NCBI RefSeq assembly: GCF_009469695.1
Contig: NZ_SSSR01000014.1
Span: 1 to 64,000, forward strand
Source: Propionivibrio limicola
GTDB lineage: Bacteria > Pseudomonadota > Gammaproteobacteria > Burkholderiales > Rhodocyclaceae
Reading direction: 5' to 3'
Length of the DNA: 64,000 bases
The notes under the pieces: generated by a model
Seen by the model: the letters and a program-made list of their open reading frames with translations, nothing else
Databases searched by the model: none
What the model was told of the DNA's origin: nothing
Made by a program: the position numbers and the translations under genes
Part shown: positions 1 through 9,016 of the stretch, in pieces
How the letters are laid out: each line of letters opens with the position of its first letter
How positions within the stretch are numbered: position 1 is the stretch's first letter

Positions 1-48
1 GAAAGGCTGGCATTCATACGCGCAGAATCCTCGCCGCCTCCTCTGATG

Positions 49-81
49 CCTACCGGGAGTCCATCCTTGGACTCGGGTAGG
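49..81. repeat. Near-perfect hairpin upstream of the ferredoxin remnant
   Basis: Arms at 50-63 and 68-80 pair over about 13 bases around a 4-base loop (TCCT), with one extra base in the left arm and a further C/G pair outside at 49 and 81. No T-tract follows. It lies just before the point where ferredoxin-like coding sequence begins, so it may be part of the element or rearrangement that truncated that gene; this is inference. Confidence 0.6.
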
Positions 82-86
82 TTTGA

Positions 87-227
87 TGCGATTGCCCTGA
101 CGAGGGGCCGGTGATCGTCGTTTATCCGGAAGAAGTCTGGTACCGCTATGTCGATGAAGAGGATGTCGAGGAGATCGTCCAAGAACATCTTGTGCATGGG
201 CGGGTGGTCGAGCGGTTGAAGATTTAA
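87..227 (+). pseudogene. 3' remnant of a thioredoxin-like [2Fe-2S] ferredoxin gene
   Basis: The frame ending at TAA 225-227 encodes a peptide with PDEGPVIVVYPEEVWYRY followed by an acidic segment and a terminal VVERLKI. This matches what I know as the C-terminal third of the thioredoxin-like [2Fe-2S] ferredoxins found in proteobacteria, including the region after the last cluster cysteines. An in-frame TGA at 84-86 closes the frame upstream, and the expected N-terminal part is not visible in bases 1-83, which hold a hairpin instead. A GTG at 111 could start a 38-residue peptide, but that would lack cluster ligands. A frameshift near 88-96 is possible, since the neighbouring frame reads GRFDA where the family has a similar stretch. 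I read it as a decayed or truncated gene; an intact copy elsewhere in the genome is likely. Confidence 0.6.
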
Positions 228-249
228 GGGCGTTTCCCTGTTGCTGCAG

Positions 250-1338
250 TCAGTCCTTCGGGAACTTTGTGGATAGGTGGGAACACAGCTCGCGGGCGCG
301 CGCAGTCCAGGTGTGCTCCCTCATAAAGCGCTCATGGCCTTGTCGGGCGATGGCTTGGCGTTTGTCTTCGTGCGTCAGGTAATAGTGAACCTTGTCGGCT
401 AGTTCGCTGGCCGAGCGGAAAACTTCAATTTCGTGACCAATCTCGAAAAGCTCTTCAAGTTCCTCGCAATAGTCGGTCAGAAGGAAGCAGCCCGCCGCTA
501 CGGCTTCGAAAATGCGCAGATTGACGCCGGTTTCTGCGCCATAAAAATCGGTTCGCGTGATGTTGAGCACGATCCTCGACTGACCGAGCAATGAGTGCAG
601 TTCCTTGCCCCAAACTGGCGTGTCATGAATCCGGGCCTGAAGCTCCCGAGAGATGAGCGGGTAGTTGCGGCGCCAGCGGTTGCCAAAAACCGTGACGTTT
701 TTTCTGATGGCTTCCAGTAGCAGAATTCGTCGCAAATCGCCGCTGCCGACAAATAGCGTGTCGATCGAGGGCGGGGCATGGTCGGGCGTCGCTATCGGGT
801 TGGCGCCAAAGGGAAGATGCGTGACCGGCAACTGACGGGTTTCACCGAAGAAACGGGTGGTAACCTGGGAAAACGAGAAAATCCGATGGTAGACCGGTAG
901 CTCGTTTTCGATAAAGAAAAGGAATTCGCGCCGCTTGCCGTACAGGTTGCAGCTGTCAGTGTCGTAGAGCAGCAGCGTGGCGCGACAGGTGTCGGCGATC
1001 CGCCGCAATTCGTGCGGGTCAAAAAACTTGTAGATGAACCCGGCCACGAGGATATGCGTCGGGGCGGTGCGTGCAACGAGATCGGCAAGCGTCGGGCTGG
1101 CGAGTTTTGGCAGCAGGTAGAAACCGTCCTTGTCGGCTTCTTTGTCCAATAGTTTTGCGCAGGCGGAGCGTATGCCGTAGAACGGGCGGGTTTTCTGCTT
1201 CAGACAGTCGAAATGGATGGCTGTGTGGCCATCCGCCTGTAGCGCTGTCGCCAGTTCAAGACCGAGCGGGACACCGCCGATACCGTCGAGGATCAGGAAT
1301 CTGAACGGGCTGGTGGACGGAGGCAAGGGCGGGATCAT
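250..1338 (-). CDS. CgeB-like glycosyltransferase (GT-B fold)
   Basis: A 362-residue protein whose C-terminal half carries the pattern of CgeB/spore-maturation-type and other GT-B glycosyltransferases: a Rossmann-like stretch, then GVNLRIFEAVAAGCFLLTDY near residues 265-285 and an acidic motif after it, the usual nucleotide-sugar binding site. No signal peptide or membrane segment, so it should act in the cytoplasm. Its ATG overlaps the TGA of the upstream glycosyltransferase by one base, so the two are probably co-translated. It is the last gene of a minus-strand cluster that also holds a GT9, a GT4, a carbamoyltransferase and a lipid A acyltransferase, which suggests LPS core or another surface glycan. 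Donor and acceptor sugars cannot be read from the sequence. Confidence 0.75.
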   Translation of the reverse strand: MIPPLPPSTSPFRFLILDGIGGVPLGLELATALQADGHTAIHFDCLKQKTRPFYGIRSACAKLLDKEADKDGFYLLPKLASPTLADLVARTAPTHILVAGFIYKFFDPHELRRIADTCRATLLLYDTDSCNLYGKRREFLFFIENELPVYHRIFSFSQVTTRFFGETRQLPVTHLPFGANPIATPDHAPPSIDTLFVGSGDLRRILLLEAIRKNVTVFGNRWRRNYPLISRELQARIHDTPVWGKELHSLLGQSRIVLNITRTDFYGAETGVNLRIFEAVAAGCFLLTDYCEELEELFEIGHEIEVFRSASELADKVHYYLTHEDKRQAIARQGHERFMREHTWTARARELCSHLSTKFPKD

Positions 1339-2387
1339 CAGTCGGTCTTTCTCGCTTGCAGTTGTTCAACGGCCGCGATGATCTGCGAGGTGCTGATGAG
1401 GTGTTTCCAGAGGGAGTCCTGCTGCCAGGGCAGTGAAAGCTTCGGGCACACGACGGTGCCAGGTTCCCAGTCCGGGCGCCAATGGAAGAGCGGGTTCCTT
1501 TTTCGGTAAATGGTAACGACCGGAATGCCGAGAAAAGACGCCAGATGGCCGTTGCCAGAGTCGTTGGCGATCACGATGCCGGATTCGTACAGATAGGCAC
1601 AAAGTGCGCTGATGTCGTCGAAACGGGGCGTGTTGAACGTGTTGTCCTTCATCTTTGCCCAAGTCCCGTGATTTTTCGGGGCAACGACGATTTCGGGCGT
1701 GTAGCCGCGCGCTTGAAGCTGTCGGCAGAGCTTGAGGAAAGACGCTGGCCGCCAGTTCTTTTTTTCCGGGCCGGCGGAATCCGGGCTAACGATGATCCGG
1801 CGGCGATGGCGGCGATGTTGCAACCCCTCTGGCGGGACGATCGGCGGCGTCTTCGTCACGTTCGCGAGATGCATCTTCTCCCGCATGTACTGAAGGGTCA
1901 TCCCGACGGCACTTTCGGTCGTGAACTTCTTGAATCGGATGGAGCCGCTGCAGTCGAGCAATCCTTGAAGTGCTTCGAATTGCTCGGGGTTTGTTTCCCG
2001 AATCCTTGCGCTATGGTCGAAATGCCACGCGTCCGGTGTTTTCTGGCAGATCAGCAGCCATTTCTCCCGAAGGCGGGCGGTGCTCGATTCGTCCATGTGT
2101 TCGCGGATGAAACTGGGGGGGCTCACGATCGCCAGATCATAGCCTGCCAGTTCCATTTCAAGCGTTTCGGTCCGGCCAGCGGGAGGGTAGGGACGAATCG
2201 CGAGATTCGGTAGCCACTGTCGCATCTGGTAGGCGATGTTGCCGTAGCAGGTGATGTCATAGCCGTTGCGCTGCAGGTTGTCGGCCATCATCAGATAGAT
2301 CAGACCGTCGCCCAGCGAATCGAACGAAACCAGTGCGATTCTGGCCTTGCTGCGGGGGGGCTGTTGTGCGAAGAGGGTGCGGGTCAT
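1338..2387 (-). CDS. Glycosyltransferase family 9 (heptosyltransferase-like)
   Basis: A 349-residue protein with the GT9/ADP-heptose:LPS heptosyltransferase pattern. The N-terminal domain opens with ARIALVSFDSLGDGLIYLMM; the C-terminal domain has SPDSAGPEKKNWRPASFLKL near residues 200-220 and a donor-binding segment with ANDSGNGHLASFLGIPVVTI near 280-300. The family adds heptose or related sugars to the LPS inner core on the cytoplasmic face of the inner membrane. Neighbours overlap on both sides (4 bases with the GT4 gene upstream, 1 base with the CgeB-like gene downstream), so this is one operon. It diverges enough from WaaC/WaaF that I do not assign a symbol; the sugar specificity is unknown. 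Confidence 0.8.
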   Translation of the reverse strand: MTRTLFAQQPPRSKARIALVSFDSLGDGLIYLMMADNLQRNGYDITCYGNIAYQMRQWLPNLAIRPYPPAGRTETLEMELAGYDLAIVSPPSFIREHMDESSTARLREKWLLICQKTPDAWHFDHSARIRETNPEQFEALQGLLDCSGSIRFKKFTTESAVGMTLQYMREKMHLANVTKTPPIVPPEGLQHRRHRRRIIVSPDSAGPEKKNWRPASFLKLCRQLQARGYTPEIVVAPKNHGTWAKMKDNTFNTPRFDDISALCAYLYESGIVIANDSGNGHLASFLGIPVVTIYRKRNPLFHWRPDWEPGTVVCPKLSLPWQQDSLWKHLISTSQIIAAVEQLQARKTD

Positions 2388-3514
2388 GTCGATGTCTGGG
2401 AAAGGACGTTCTGAATCATGGGCAGGCTAAAGAAAAGCGGCCGTGCGGTTTCGTCAGAGAATTTTTTTTGCAGGCGCTGGCAGCCTTGCTCCGCGATCTC
2501 CTGGCGAAAAGCCGCATCTTGTCGCGTAAAGAAGTCGGTCAGCATGTCGGCAAGCTGTTTTGCGTTGCCCAACGGAAAAAGCTGGTCTGCGCTTCCGAGC
2601 ACTTCCGGCGCGCCACCGCAGTCGGTGGCGAGGATGGGCACGCCCGCCGCCATGGCTTCCAGCAGCACCATGCCGAACGGTTCGTGATCCGAGCTGAGCA
2701 CGAACAGATCGAATGCCGGAAAGAAACGGCGGACGTCCGGAACCTGACCGAGAAAGCGAACGCGGTCGGCAATGCCGAGGTTTCGCGCCAGAAGCCGCAG
2801 GTCGTCTTCCAGTGCGCCGCGACCGGCAATGGCCAGCAGACTGTCGGCCGGCAGATTCGGCAGCGCGGCGGCGAATCCTTTCAGCAAGGTGGCTTGATCC
2901 TTGTCCGGATGCAGGCGGCCGACGTTGGCGATGACGGTGGCGTCGTCCGGCAAGCCAAGTTTTGTCCGCGCTTCTTCGCGCGAGACCAACTGGGCTGTTG
3001 CGCTTTCGACGTCGAGCCGGTTATGTAACGTCTCGATGCGTTCCGGCGCCCAGCCGTGGAGGCGTTTCCGGATGTCGTCGCGAACGGCGTCGGAAACCCC
3101 CAGCAACGACAGGCGCCGGCGGAACAGGTGCGCAAACCAGCGGCGTTGCGGGCGATCATAGCCACCGAAGGCGTGATGTATGCCGACGACCGGCAAGCGG
3201 GTGGCAAGGCAGGCAACGTAAATCGGCTTGAAACGATGAGCAATGACGAGCGCGAAATCGCGGCTGGCGGCAATCCTCTGGATCTTGCGAATGGCATCGA
3301 TCTTGAGGCCGCGGATTGCCCGGCTGGAGTAATTGAGGAAAATCACCTCGTCCGATGCCGATCCGGCGCGCGCCTGTTCGTCGGGCTTGCCAGTCAGATA
3401 GACAGTCAGCACCTTGAACGGTGAGCCCTTGAACAGCGCCGCATATTGGCGGGCGACGTCGAGAAACGGTCCGGAATAGCCGTGGCAGAGTTGCAAGATC
3501 CAGTGGTCGTCCAT
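2384..3514 (-). CDS. Glycosyltransferase family 4
   Basis: A 376-residue GT-B enzyme. The GT4 hallmarks are clear: IANVGRLHPDKDQATLLKGF near residue 195 opening the C-terminal Rossmann domain, and the EX7E motif in HEPFGMVLLEAMAAG near residue 280, which contacts the nucleotide-sugar donor in this retaining family. The protein is cytoplasmic with no membrane segment. It starts 18 bases after the stop of the carbamoyltransferase gene and overlaps the GT9 gene by 4 bases, so it belongs to the same LPS or glycan operon. Many GT4 enzymes act on LPS core, O-antigen or capsule; the sequence alone does not say which. Confidence 0.85.
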   Translation of the reverse strand: MDDHWILQLCHGYSGPFLDVARQYAALFKGSPFKVLTVYLTGKPDEQARAGSASDEVIFLNYSSRAIRGLKIDAIRKIQRIAASRDFALVIAHRFKPIYVACLATRLPVVGIHHAFGGYDRPQRRWFAHLFRRRLSLLGVSDAVRDDIRKRLHGWAPERIETLHNRLDVESATAQLVSREEARTKLGLPDDATVIANVGRLHPDKDQATLLKGFAAALPNLPADSLLAIAGRGALEDDLRLLARNLGIADRVRFLGQVPDVRRFFPAFDLFVLSSDHEPFGMVLLEAMAAGVPILATDCGGAPEVLGSADQLFPLGNAKQLADMLTDFFTRQDAAFRQEIAEQGCQRLQKKFSDETARPLFFSLPMIQNVLSQTST

Positions 3515-3532
3515 ATGCGCGCAATCCCGTAT

Positions 3533-5272
3533 TTATCGTTTATTTGGTTTCGTCACCAACACATCCTCCATGACCAGATACTCCAGATCCGAGTCATGGA
3601 ACATGTTCAGCGCGTCGGTCGGCGAGCAGATCATCGGTTCGCCTCGGCGGTTGAGCGAGGTGTTGAGGACGACACCGTTGCCGGTGAGTTTTTCGAGTTC
3701 ATTCATCAGGTCGTAATAGCGCGGGTTGAATTTGCGTTCGAGTACCTGCGCGCGCGAGGTGCCATCCTCATGCACGACTTCCGGCACGCGGTTTTTCCAT
3801 TCCTCGGCGACTTCGAAGGTGAAGGTCATGAACGGCGCCGGGTGGTCGCTGCCGAGCATCTGCGGGCCGACGGTGTCGAGCATGCTCGGGCAGAAGGGGC
3901 GCCAGCGTTCGCGGAACTTGATCTGTTCGTTGATGCGGTCGGCGACGCCGGGTACGCTCGGGCAGCCGAGAATCGAGCGCCCGCCGAGGGCGCGCGGGCC
4001 GAACTCCATGCGGCCCTGGAGCCAGGCGACGGGATTGCCGTCGGCGAGGATCTTGGCGATTTCCAGCGGCACGTCATTGATCTTCTGCCACTTCGGTTGC
4101 GCCGGATGGCGCGCGCAGGCGGCGATGACGTCCTCGTTGCTGAACGACGGGCCGAGATGGACGTGCTCCATCTTCTCCACCGGCACGCCGCGCTCGACCG
4201 AGACGTAGGCCGCGGCGCCGACAGCGGTGCCGGCATCGCCGGAGGCCGGTTGCACGAACAGTTCCTTGAGTTCCGGGCGGGCGATGATTTTCTGGTTGAG
4301 CTTGACGTTGAGCGCGCCGCCGCCGGAAAAAGCGAGCTTGCCGGTCTCGCGCAGGATGTCGCCGAGGTAGTGGTCGATCATCTGCAGCGACAGGTCCTCG
4401 AACAGCTTTTGCATGCTCGCCGCGTAGTGGATGTATGGGGCGTCGGCGATGTCGCCGACGCGCTTCGGGCCGAGCCACTCGATCAGTTTCGGCGAGAAAT
4501 GGAAGCCCTTGCCGTTTTCCTTGTGGCGCCGAATGCCAATTACGTTGGCGTAGTCGGTGTTGATGACGAGTTCGCCGTTCTCGAATTTGGCGAGGCGCGA
4601 GAAATCGTATTTGTTCGGGTTGCCGTAGGGCGCCATGCCCATGACCTTGTATTCGCCGTCGAGCATCTCGAAGCCGAGGAACTCGGTGATCGCACCGTAG
4701 AGGCCGCCGAGCGAGTCGGGGTCGTAGAATTCCTTGATCTTGTGGATCTTGCCGTTTTCGCCGTAGCCGAAGAAGGTGGTGGCGTATTCGCCCTTGCCGT
4801 CGATGCCGAGGATCGCGGTTTTTTCGTGGAAGCCGGAACAGTGATAGGCGCTGGCGGCGTGCGCGAGGTGATGCTCGACGGGGACGATTTCGACTTTTTT
4901 GAGGTCGAAGCCGAGTTGTACCAAACACCATTCGATGCGCTTCTTGTAGCGATGGAAGTGGCGGTTGCCGGCGAAGATCACATCGAGCGCGCGATCCGGC
5001 GCGTACCAGTAGCGTTTCGCGTAGTGCCAGCGCGCCTTTTTACCAAGGCTGATCGAGGCGAACGGAATGGCCACGGCATCGACGTCCGACGGCATGATGC
5101 CGGCGAACTGCAGGCAGAATTTCGCCGCTTCGTAGGGCATGCGGTTCTTGGCGTGCTTTTCGCGCACGAAGCGTTCTTCCTCGGCGGCGGCTACCAGTTT
5201 TCCGTCAATGTAGAGTGCCGCCGACGGATCCTGCGTCAGCGCGCCGGAAAGTCCAAGTATTGTCAGTGCCAA
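3533..5272 (-). CDS. NodU/CmcH/WapO-type O-carbamoyltransferase
   Basis: About 579 residues, the usual size of the family, which transfers a carbamoyl group from carbamoyl phosphate (via carbamoyl-AMP) to a hydroxyl group of a sugar or antibiotic. The N-terminal Kae1-like domain begins TILGLSGALTQDPSAAL and contains the histidine-rich EHHLAHAASAYH metal site; the C-terminal domain has GRMEFGPRALGGRSILGCP. I place the start at a TTG at 5272 because family members begin a few residues before ILGLS and a GAGAG sequence precedes it; an in-frame ATG at 5344 would add 24 residues unlike the family. Lying between a lipid A acyltransferase and three glycosyltransferases, it most likely decorates an LPS core sugar, as WapO does for core heptose in Pseudomonas aeruginosa; the exact acceptor is inference. 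Confidence 0.85.
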   Translation of the reverse strand: MALTILGLSGALTQDPSAALYIDGKLVAAAEEERFVREKHAKNRMPYEAAKFCLQFAGIMPSDVDAVAIPFASISLGKKARWHYAKRYWYAPDRALDVIFAGNRHFHRYKKRIEWCLVQLGFDLKKVEIVPVEHHLAHAASAYHCSGFHEKTAILGIDGKGEYATTFFGYGENGKIHKIKEFYDPDSLGGLYGAITEFLGFEMLDGEYKVMGMAPYGNPNKYDFSRLAKFENGELVINTDYANVIGIRRHKENGKGFHFSPKLIEWLGPKRVGDIADAPYIHYAASMQKLFEDLSLQMIDHYLGDILRETGKLAFSGGGALNVKLNQKIIARPELKELFVQPASGDAGTAVGAAAYVSVERGVPVEKMEHVHLGPSFSNEDVIAACARHPAQPKWQKINDVPLEIAKILADGNPVAWLQGRMEFGPRALGGRSILGCPSVPGVADRINEQIKFRERWRPFCPSMLDTVGPQMLGSDHPAPFMTFTFEVAEEWKNRVPEVVHEDGTSRAQVLERKFNPRYYDLMNELEKLTGNGVVLNTSLNRRGEPMICSPTDALNMFHDSDLEYLVMEDVLVTKPNKR

Positions 5273-5382
5273 GGTGCTCTCTCGCTGGTTTTGCGCGGAC
5301 CGCAAAGAGGAAGCTCGCCCGCCGATCGAGGCGCAAGTATACATTCAGGCAGGTTCGCGGGCATTGCATCCGGATTCGGGAT

Positions 5383-6270
5383 TCAATACGGCCGGACTTC
5401 GCCTTCCGGTCGCGTCTTGAAACGGCGATGCACCCAGTAGTATTGCTCGGGCATCGTCCTGATCGCTGCTTCGATCCAGCCGTTCATACGCGCGGTGTCG
5501 GCCTCGACATCGTCGGTCGGGAAGTTCTCCCACGCGTCGCCAATCTCGACGACGTATCCCTCGCCGCCGGGAAGCATGCGCGTCGCGCAAGGCAGCACGG
5601 CGGCGTTGGCGGCGCGGGCCAATCGTGACAGGCCGGTGATGGTGGCTGTCTGGATGCCGAAAAACGGCACGAAAATCGAGTCCCGGCGTCTTGCGTTGAG
5701 GTCGGGCAGGTAATAGAACGGTCGGCCGGAGCGCATGGCCTTGATGGTGGCTCGCACGCCGTCTTGGCGGGAGAGCAACTGCTGGTCGCCGAAACGATGG
5801 CGGCCGCGCAGCAGCAGGCGATCGAAGACCGGATTGGCTTGCGTCGCATACATGCTCACGCAGTTGAAACGCATGGCAATGGCGACGCCGCCGGCATCGA
5901 GTCCGACGAAATGCGGCGCAAGCAGAATGATCGGTCGTTGCGCGTCCAGGCACTGCCGGATTTTTTCCTCGCCTTCGACGCGGATCATGCGGGAGAGCCG
6001 TTCGCGGCTGCCCCACCACAACACGCTACGCTCGACGAGGCTGCGACCGAGGGCGCGAAAGTGCGCTTTCAGCAAAGCGGCGCGTTCTTGTTCGGAGAGT
6101 TCCGGAAAGCACCACTCCAGATTTTTCCGGGCGACCGCATGGCGGTGTTTGCCCAGCAGACGCAACAGATCGCCAACACCGCAACCGATGGCGGCGAGCG
6201 GCGCCAAGGGGAGAAAGTGCAGCAACCAGAGCAGGAAAACGAGGGGCTGGGGCAGGAGTCGTTTGAGCAT
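5383..6270 (-). CDS. Lipid A acyltransferase of the LpxL/HtrB family
   Basis: A 295-residue protein of the lysophospholipid/lauroyl acyltransferase family, which adds a secondary acyl chain to Kdo-lipid A or lipid A precursors at the inner membrane. The N-terminus is a membrane anchor (residues 4-30, rich in Leu). The catalytic HX4D motif is present as H120-FVGL-D125, and a conserved YYLPD stretch follows near residue 190. It is transcribed away from dapF across a 181-base gap. The carbamoyltransferase and glycosyltransferases downstream on the same strand suggest a shared role in LPS structure. Which acyl position it modifies (LpxL, LpxM or LpxP type) cannot be told here. Confidence 0.85.
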   Translation of the reverse strand: MLKRLLPQPLVFLLWLLHFLPLAPLAAIGCGVGDLLRLLGKHRHAVARKNLEWCFPELSEQERAALLKAHFRALGRSLVERSVLWWGSRERLSRMIRVEGEEKIRQCLDAQRPIILLAPHFVGLDAGGVAIAMRFNCVSMYATQANPVFDRLLLRGRHRFGDQQLLSRQDGVRATIKAMRSGRPFYYLPDLNARRRDSIFVPFFGIQTATITGLSRLARAANAAVLPCATRMLPGGEGYVVEIGDAWENFPTDDVEADTARMNGWIEAAIRTMPEQYYWVHRRFKTRPEGEVRPY

Positions 6271-6409
6271 GGTGAAACGTTGGTCTCGAAGCGGCGCAGG
6301 CGCGATGGGCGTCGTGCAGTATAGTCATGCGGGCGCGGCATTGTATGCCAAACCGCGTTGCGGGCTGTCGTTTCGGCTGATTTCAGCGGGGATTCAAAAG
6401 CGACGACCT

Positions 6410-6415
6410 TATAAT
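6410..6415 (+). promoter_or_regulatory. Candidate -10 box for dapF
   Basis: A perfect TATAAT 36 bases before the dapF ATG. No convincing -35 hexamer sits 16-18 bases upstream, so the promoter may depend on an activator or be weak. Confidence 0.4.
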
Positions 6416-6451
6416 GGCGCGCAATATTTTGCACAAGGGCGGATTCCACCA

Positions 6452-7282
6452 ATGAAAATCAGATTTTCGAAAATGCACGGTCTGGGTAACGACTTTGTCG
6501 TGCTCGACGGGATTCGGCAGTCGCTCGCGCTGACGCCGGAGCAGATTCGTTTTCTGGCCGACCGCCATTTCGGCATCGGCTGCGATCAACTGCTGCTGGT
6601 CGAGAAGGCGAGCCGCCCGGACATCGATTTCCGTTACCGCATCTTCAATGCCGATGGCGGCGAGGTCGAGCAATGCGGCAACGGCGCGCGTTGCTTCGTC
6701 CGCTTCGTGCATGAGCAGGGACTGACGGAAAAGCCGGAGATCCGTGTCGAGACGATGCGCGGCCTCATTGCCCCCCGGTTGGAGGCCGATGGCAACGTGA
6801 CGGTCGATATGGGCGTGCCCGTCTTTGCGCCGGAACAGATTCCGTTCGTCAGCGAGACGGCCGATCTGATCCAGCCGTTGGCGGTGGGCGAGGCGAGCGT
6901 GGCTGTCACCGCCGTATCGATGGGCAATCCGCACGCCGTGCAGGTTGTGGACGATGTCGATACCGCACAGGTTGCGCAGCAGGGGCCGCTGATCGAATCG
7001 CATCCGCGCTTTCCGCAGCGCGTCAATGCGGGGTTCATGCAGGTCGTCGACCGGAATTCGATCCGCCTGCGCGTCTTCGAGCGCGGCGCGGGGGAAACGC
7101 TGGCGTGCGGCACCGGCGCCTGTGCCGCCGTCGTCGCCGGCATCGCCCGCGGGCTGCTCGATTCGCCGGTGCGCGTGTCGACGCGCGGCGGCGAGCTCAA
7201 AATTGCCTGGGGCGGCACCGGCACCGCCGTCCTGATGACAGGTCCCGCCGTCACCGTCTTTACCGGAGAAATCGAATTATGA
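6452..7282 (+). CDS. dapF: Diaminopimelate epimerase
   Basis: A 276-residue enzyme that interconverts LL- and meso-diaminopimelate, giving the precursor for both lysine (via lysA, also in this window) and peptidoglycan. It needs no cofactor and uses two cysteines as acid and base. Both are present: C75 in [13 protein letters not shown] and C219 in [14 protein letters not shown]. The ATG at 6452 begins the family-typical [15 protein letters not shown]; a longer open frame upstream has no family similarity. The stop overlaps the ATG of the DUF484 gene by 4 bases. The order dapF-DUF484-xerC matches the conserved enterobacterial block. Confidence 0.97.
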   Translation: MKIRFSKMHGLGNDFVVLDGIRQSLALTPEQIRFLADRHFGIGCDQLLLVEKASRPDIDFRYRIFNADGGEVEQCGNGARCFVRFVHEQGLTEKPEIRVETMRGLIAPRLEADGNVTVDMGVPVFAPEQIPFVSETADLIQPLAVGEASVAVTAVSMGNPHAVQVVDDVDTAQVAQQGPLIESHPRFPQRVNAGFMQVVDRNSIRLRVFERGAGETLACGTGACAAVVAGIARGLLDSPVRVSTRGGELKIAWGGTGTAVLMTGPAVTVFTGEIEL

Positions 7283-7938
7283 AATCGGAAGAAGTCGCGC
7301 AGTATCTCGTAGATCATCCGCATTTTTTCGAAGAATATGCCGATCTTGTCGTCCATCTGGCGATTCCGCATCCGCATGGCGGGCGGACGATTTCGATCAC
7401 CGAGCGCCAGATGATCGGTCTGCGCGACAAGAACCGCCAGCTTGAAGGCAAGATGAGCGAGCTGCTGCAGTTCGGCGAGGAGAACGACGTGATCAGCGAG
7501 AAGATGCATCGCCTCGGCGTGGCCATCATCGCCGCGTCGACCTTCCAGTCGGTGGTGCACTCGCTCAATTTCCACCTGCGCGATGATTTTGCCATCCCGC
7601 ATTTTGCGCTGCGCCTGTGGCGTTGCCCCGAGAGCGGCGAAGAACTGCCCGAGTTCGCTGAAGTGAGCGTCGAATTGCAGTCGTTCGCCGAGACGTTGAC
7701 CGAGCCGTACTGTGGTTCGACCTCCGGGTTCGAGACCTCGTCCTGGTTCGGCGAAGCGTCGTCGCACGTCCGTTCGCAAGGCCTGATCGCCCTGAGGAAC
7801 GGCGGCGGCAGCTTCGGCATGATCGCGCTCGGCAGCGAAGACCCGCAGCGCTTCTATGCCGGCATGGGGACGCTTTATCTTGAGCGGCTGGGCGAAATGG
7901 CTTCCGCGGCGCTGGCCCGCGTCCTGCGTCTGCCCTGA
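7279..7938 (+). CDS. DUF484 (YigA-like) protein
   Basis: A 219-residue protein that fits DUF484: an N-terminal segment [20 protein letters not shown], a short coiled coil with [20 protein letters not shown], then a GAF-like C-terminal domain ending with a predicted small-ligand fold. The biochemical function of the family is not known. It overlaps dapF by 4 bases and is followed 24 bases later by xerC, the same position as yigA in Escherichia coli, so co-expression with DAP synthesis and chromosome dimer resolution is conserved. No signal peptide or membrane segment is visible. Confidence 0.9.
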   Translation: MKSEEVAQYLVDHPHFFEEYADLVVHLAIPHPHGGRTISITERQMIGLRDKNRQLEGKMSELLQFGEENDVISEKMHRLGVAIIAASTFQSVVHSLNFHLRDDFAIPHFALRLWRCPESGEELPEFAEVSVELQSFAETLTEPYCGSTSGFETSSWFGEASSHVRSQGLIALRNGGGSFGMIALGSEDPQRFYAGMGTLYLERLGEMASAALARVLRLP

Positions 7939-7962
7939 TTTCGTCGGCGCAAAACGTCTCTT

Positions 7963-8904
7963 GTGCCTATACCGACTGAAGCGGCCGTCGACGGTCTGGT
8001 GCTGATCGGCGCCTATCTCGACGAGCTCGCCCAGCAGCGGCGGCAGTCGCCGCACACGATCAGCAACTACCGGCGCGATTTGCGGGCGTTGTTGTCGCTG
8101 CTCGAAGAGCAGCCGCCTGAGGCCTGTGCCGGTTCCCTTTTGCGCCTGCACACGGCGCACATCCGGCGGTTTGTTGGCGTGCTGCATGGGCGCGGGCTGA
8201 GCGGGCGCTCGCTGGCGCGGATGTTGTCGGCCTGGCGCGGCTTTTACCGCTGGCTGGGCGTGCGCGGCCGGATCGAAGCCAATCCCGTCGATGGCGTGCG
8301 GCCGCCGAAAAGCCCGCACCCGCTGCCCAAGGTGCTCTCGCCGGACGAGGCGAACCGGCTGCTCGATCACGCCAGCGACGAAGTGGTCGACCTGCGCGAC
8401 CAAGCGATGTTCGAGCTGTTCTACTCTTCCGGCCTGCGCCTGGCGGAACTGGTCGCGCTCGATCTGTCGTGCCAGCAGGAACTGTTGGAGGGCGAAATCC
8501 GGGTGCTCGGCAAACGCAACAAGGCAAGGCTGGTGCCGGTCGGTCGCAAGGCGCGCGAGGCGATCGACCGTTGGCTGGCGCGGCGTGGCGAGCTGGCCGC
8601 ACCGGGGGAGAACGCCCTTTTCGTCGGCCAGCGCGGCGCGCGCATCCACCCGCGCGTCGTCGAGTCCCGGATTGGAATCCGTGCGTTGGCACAGGGGCTG
8701 GCGACCGGCGTGCATCCGCATATGCTCCGCCATTCCTTTGCGTCGCACATGCTGCAATCCTCCGGTGACTTGCGCGCCGTCCAGGAAATGCTCGGTCACG
8801 CCAGCATCGCTTCGACGCAGGTCTATACCCACCTTGATTTCCAGCATCTGGCCAAGGTCTACGACGCGGCGCATCCGCGGGCCAAGCGCAAGGAGGGCGA
8901 ATAA
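7963..8904 (+). CDS. xerC: Tyrosine recombinase XerC
   Basis: A 313-residue tyrosine recombinase that, with XerD, resolves chromosome dimers at dif near the division septum. The N-terminal SAM-like DNA-binding domain (about residues 12-100) is followed by the catalytic domain with the Arg in SSGLRLAEL (about R159), HPHMLRHSF (H253, R256) and the nucleophile in STQVYTHLD (Y288). The length is normal. The start is a GTG at 7963; no ATG is available in frame nearby. The location after dapF and DUF484 favours XerC over XerD, phage integrases or integron integrases. Confidence 0.93.
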   Translation: MPIPTEAAVDGLVLIGAYLDELAQQRRQSPHTISNYRRDLRALLSLLEEQPPEACAGSLLRLHTAHIRRFVGVLHGRGLSGRSLARMLSAWRGFYRWLGVRGRIEANPVDGVRPPKSPHPLPKVLSPDEANRLLDHASDEVVDLRDQAMFELFYSSGLRLAELVALDLSCQQELLEGEIRVLGKRNKARLVPVGRKAREAIDRWLARRGELAAPGENALFVGQRGARIHPRVVESRIGIRALAQGLATGVHPHMLRHSFASHMLQSSGDLRAVQEMLGHASIASTQVYTHLDFQHLAKVYDAAHPRAKRKEGE

Positions 8905-8958
8905 GCGGCCTCGGGTTCGTTTGACTGGCTTTCATCGGGTGTTGCTGTTGCAACCGCG

Positions 8959-8987
8959 TTGCGTCTGAGCGGTCGCTATGGTCTAAT
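8959..8987 (+). promoter_or_regulatory. Candidate sigma-70 promoter for the Fur-like gene
   Basis: TTGCGT (8959-8964) and TCTAAT (8982-8987) are separated by exactly 17 bases and lie 30 bases before the GTG start of the Fur-family gene. The downstream sequence is C/G-rich with a T6 run; no clear palindromic Fur or Zur box was recognised. Confidence 0.45.
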
Positions 8988-9016
8988 CGGCCGGCTTTTT
9001 TACCGGGGTCCCCGAC

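Noticed and set aside
3446..5440. A very long open frame on the plus strand opposite the carbamoyltransferase (664 codons)
   Set aside because: It mirrors the high-GC codon pattern of the real minus-strand gene, and its translation is Val/Glu/Arg-rich with no family features.
5735..6451. An N-terminal extension of dapF from an upstream start
   Set aside because: The extension overlaps the lpxL-like gene on the other strand and has no similarity to the family, whose N-terminus is at 6452.
6634..8874. A 746-codon minus-strand frame across dapF, DUF484 and xerC
   Set aside because: All three plus-strand genes have clear catalytic motifs and conserved order.
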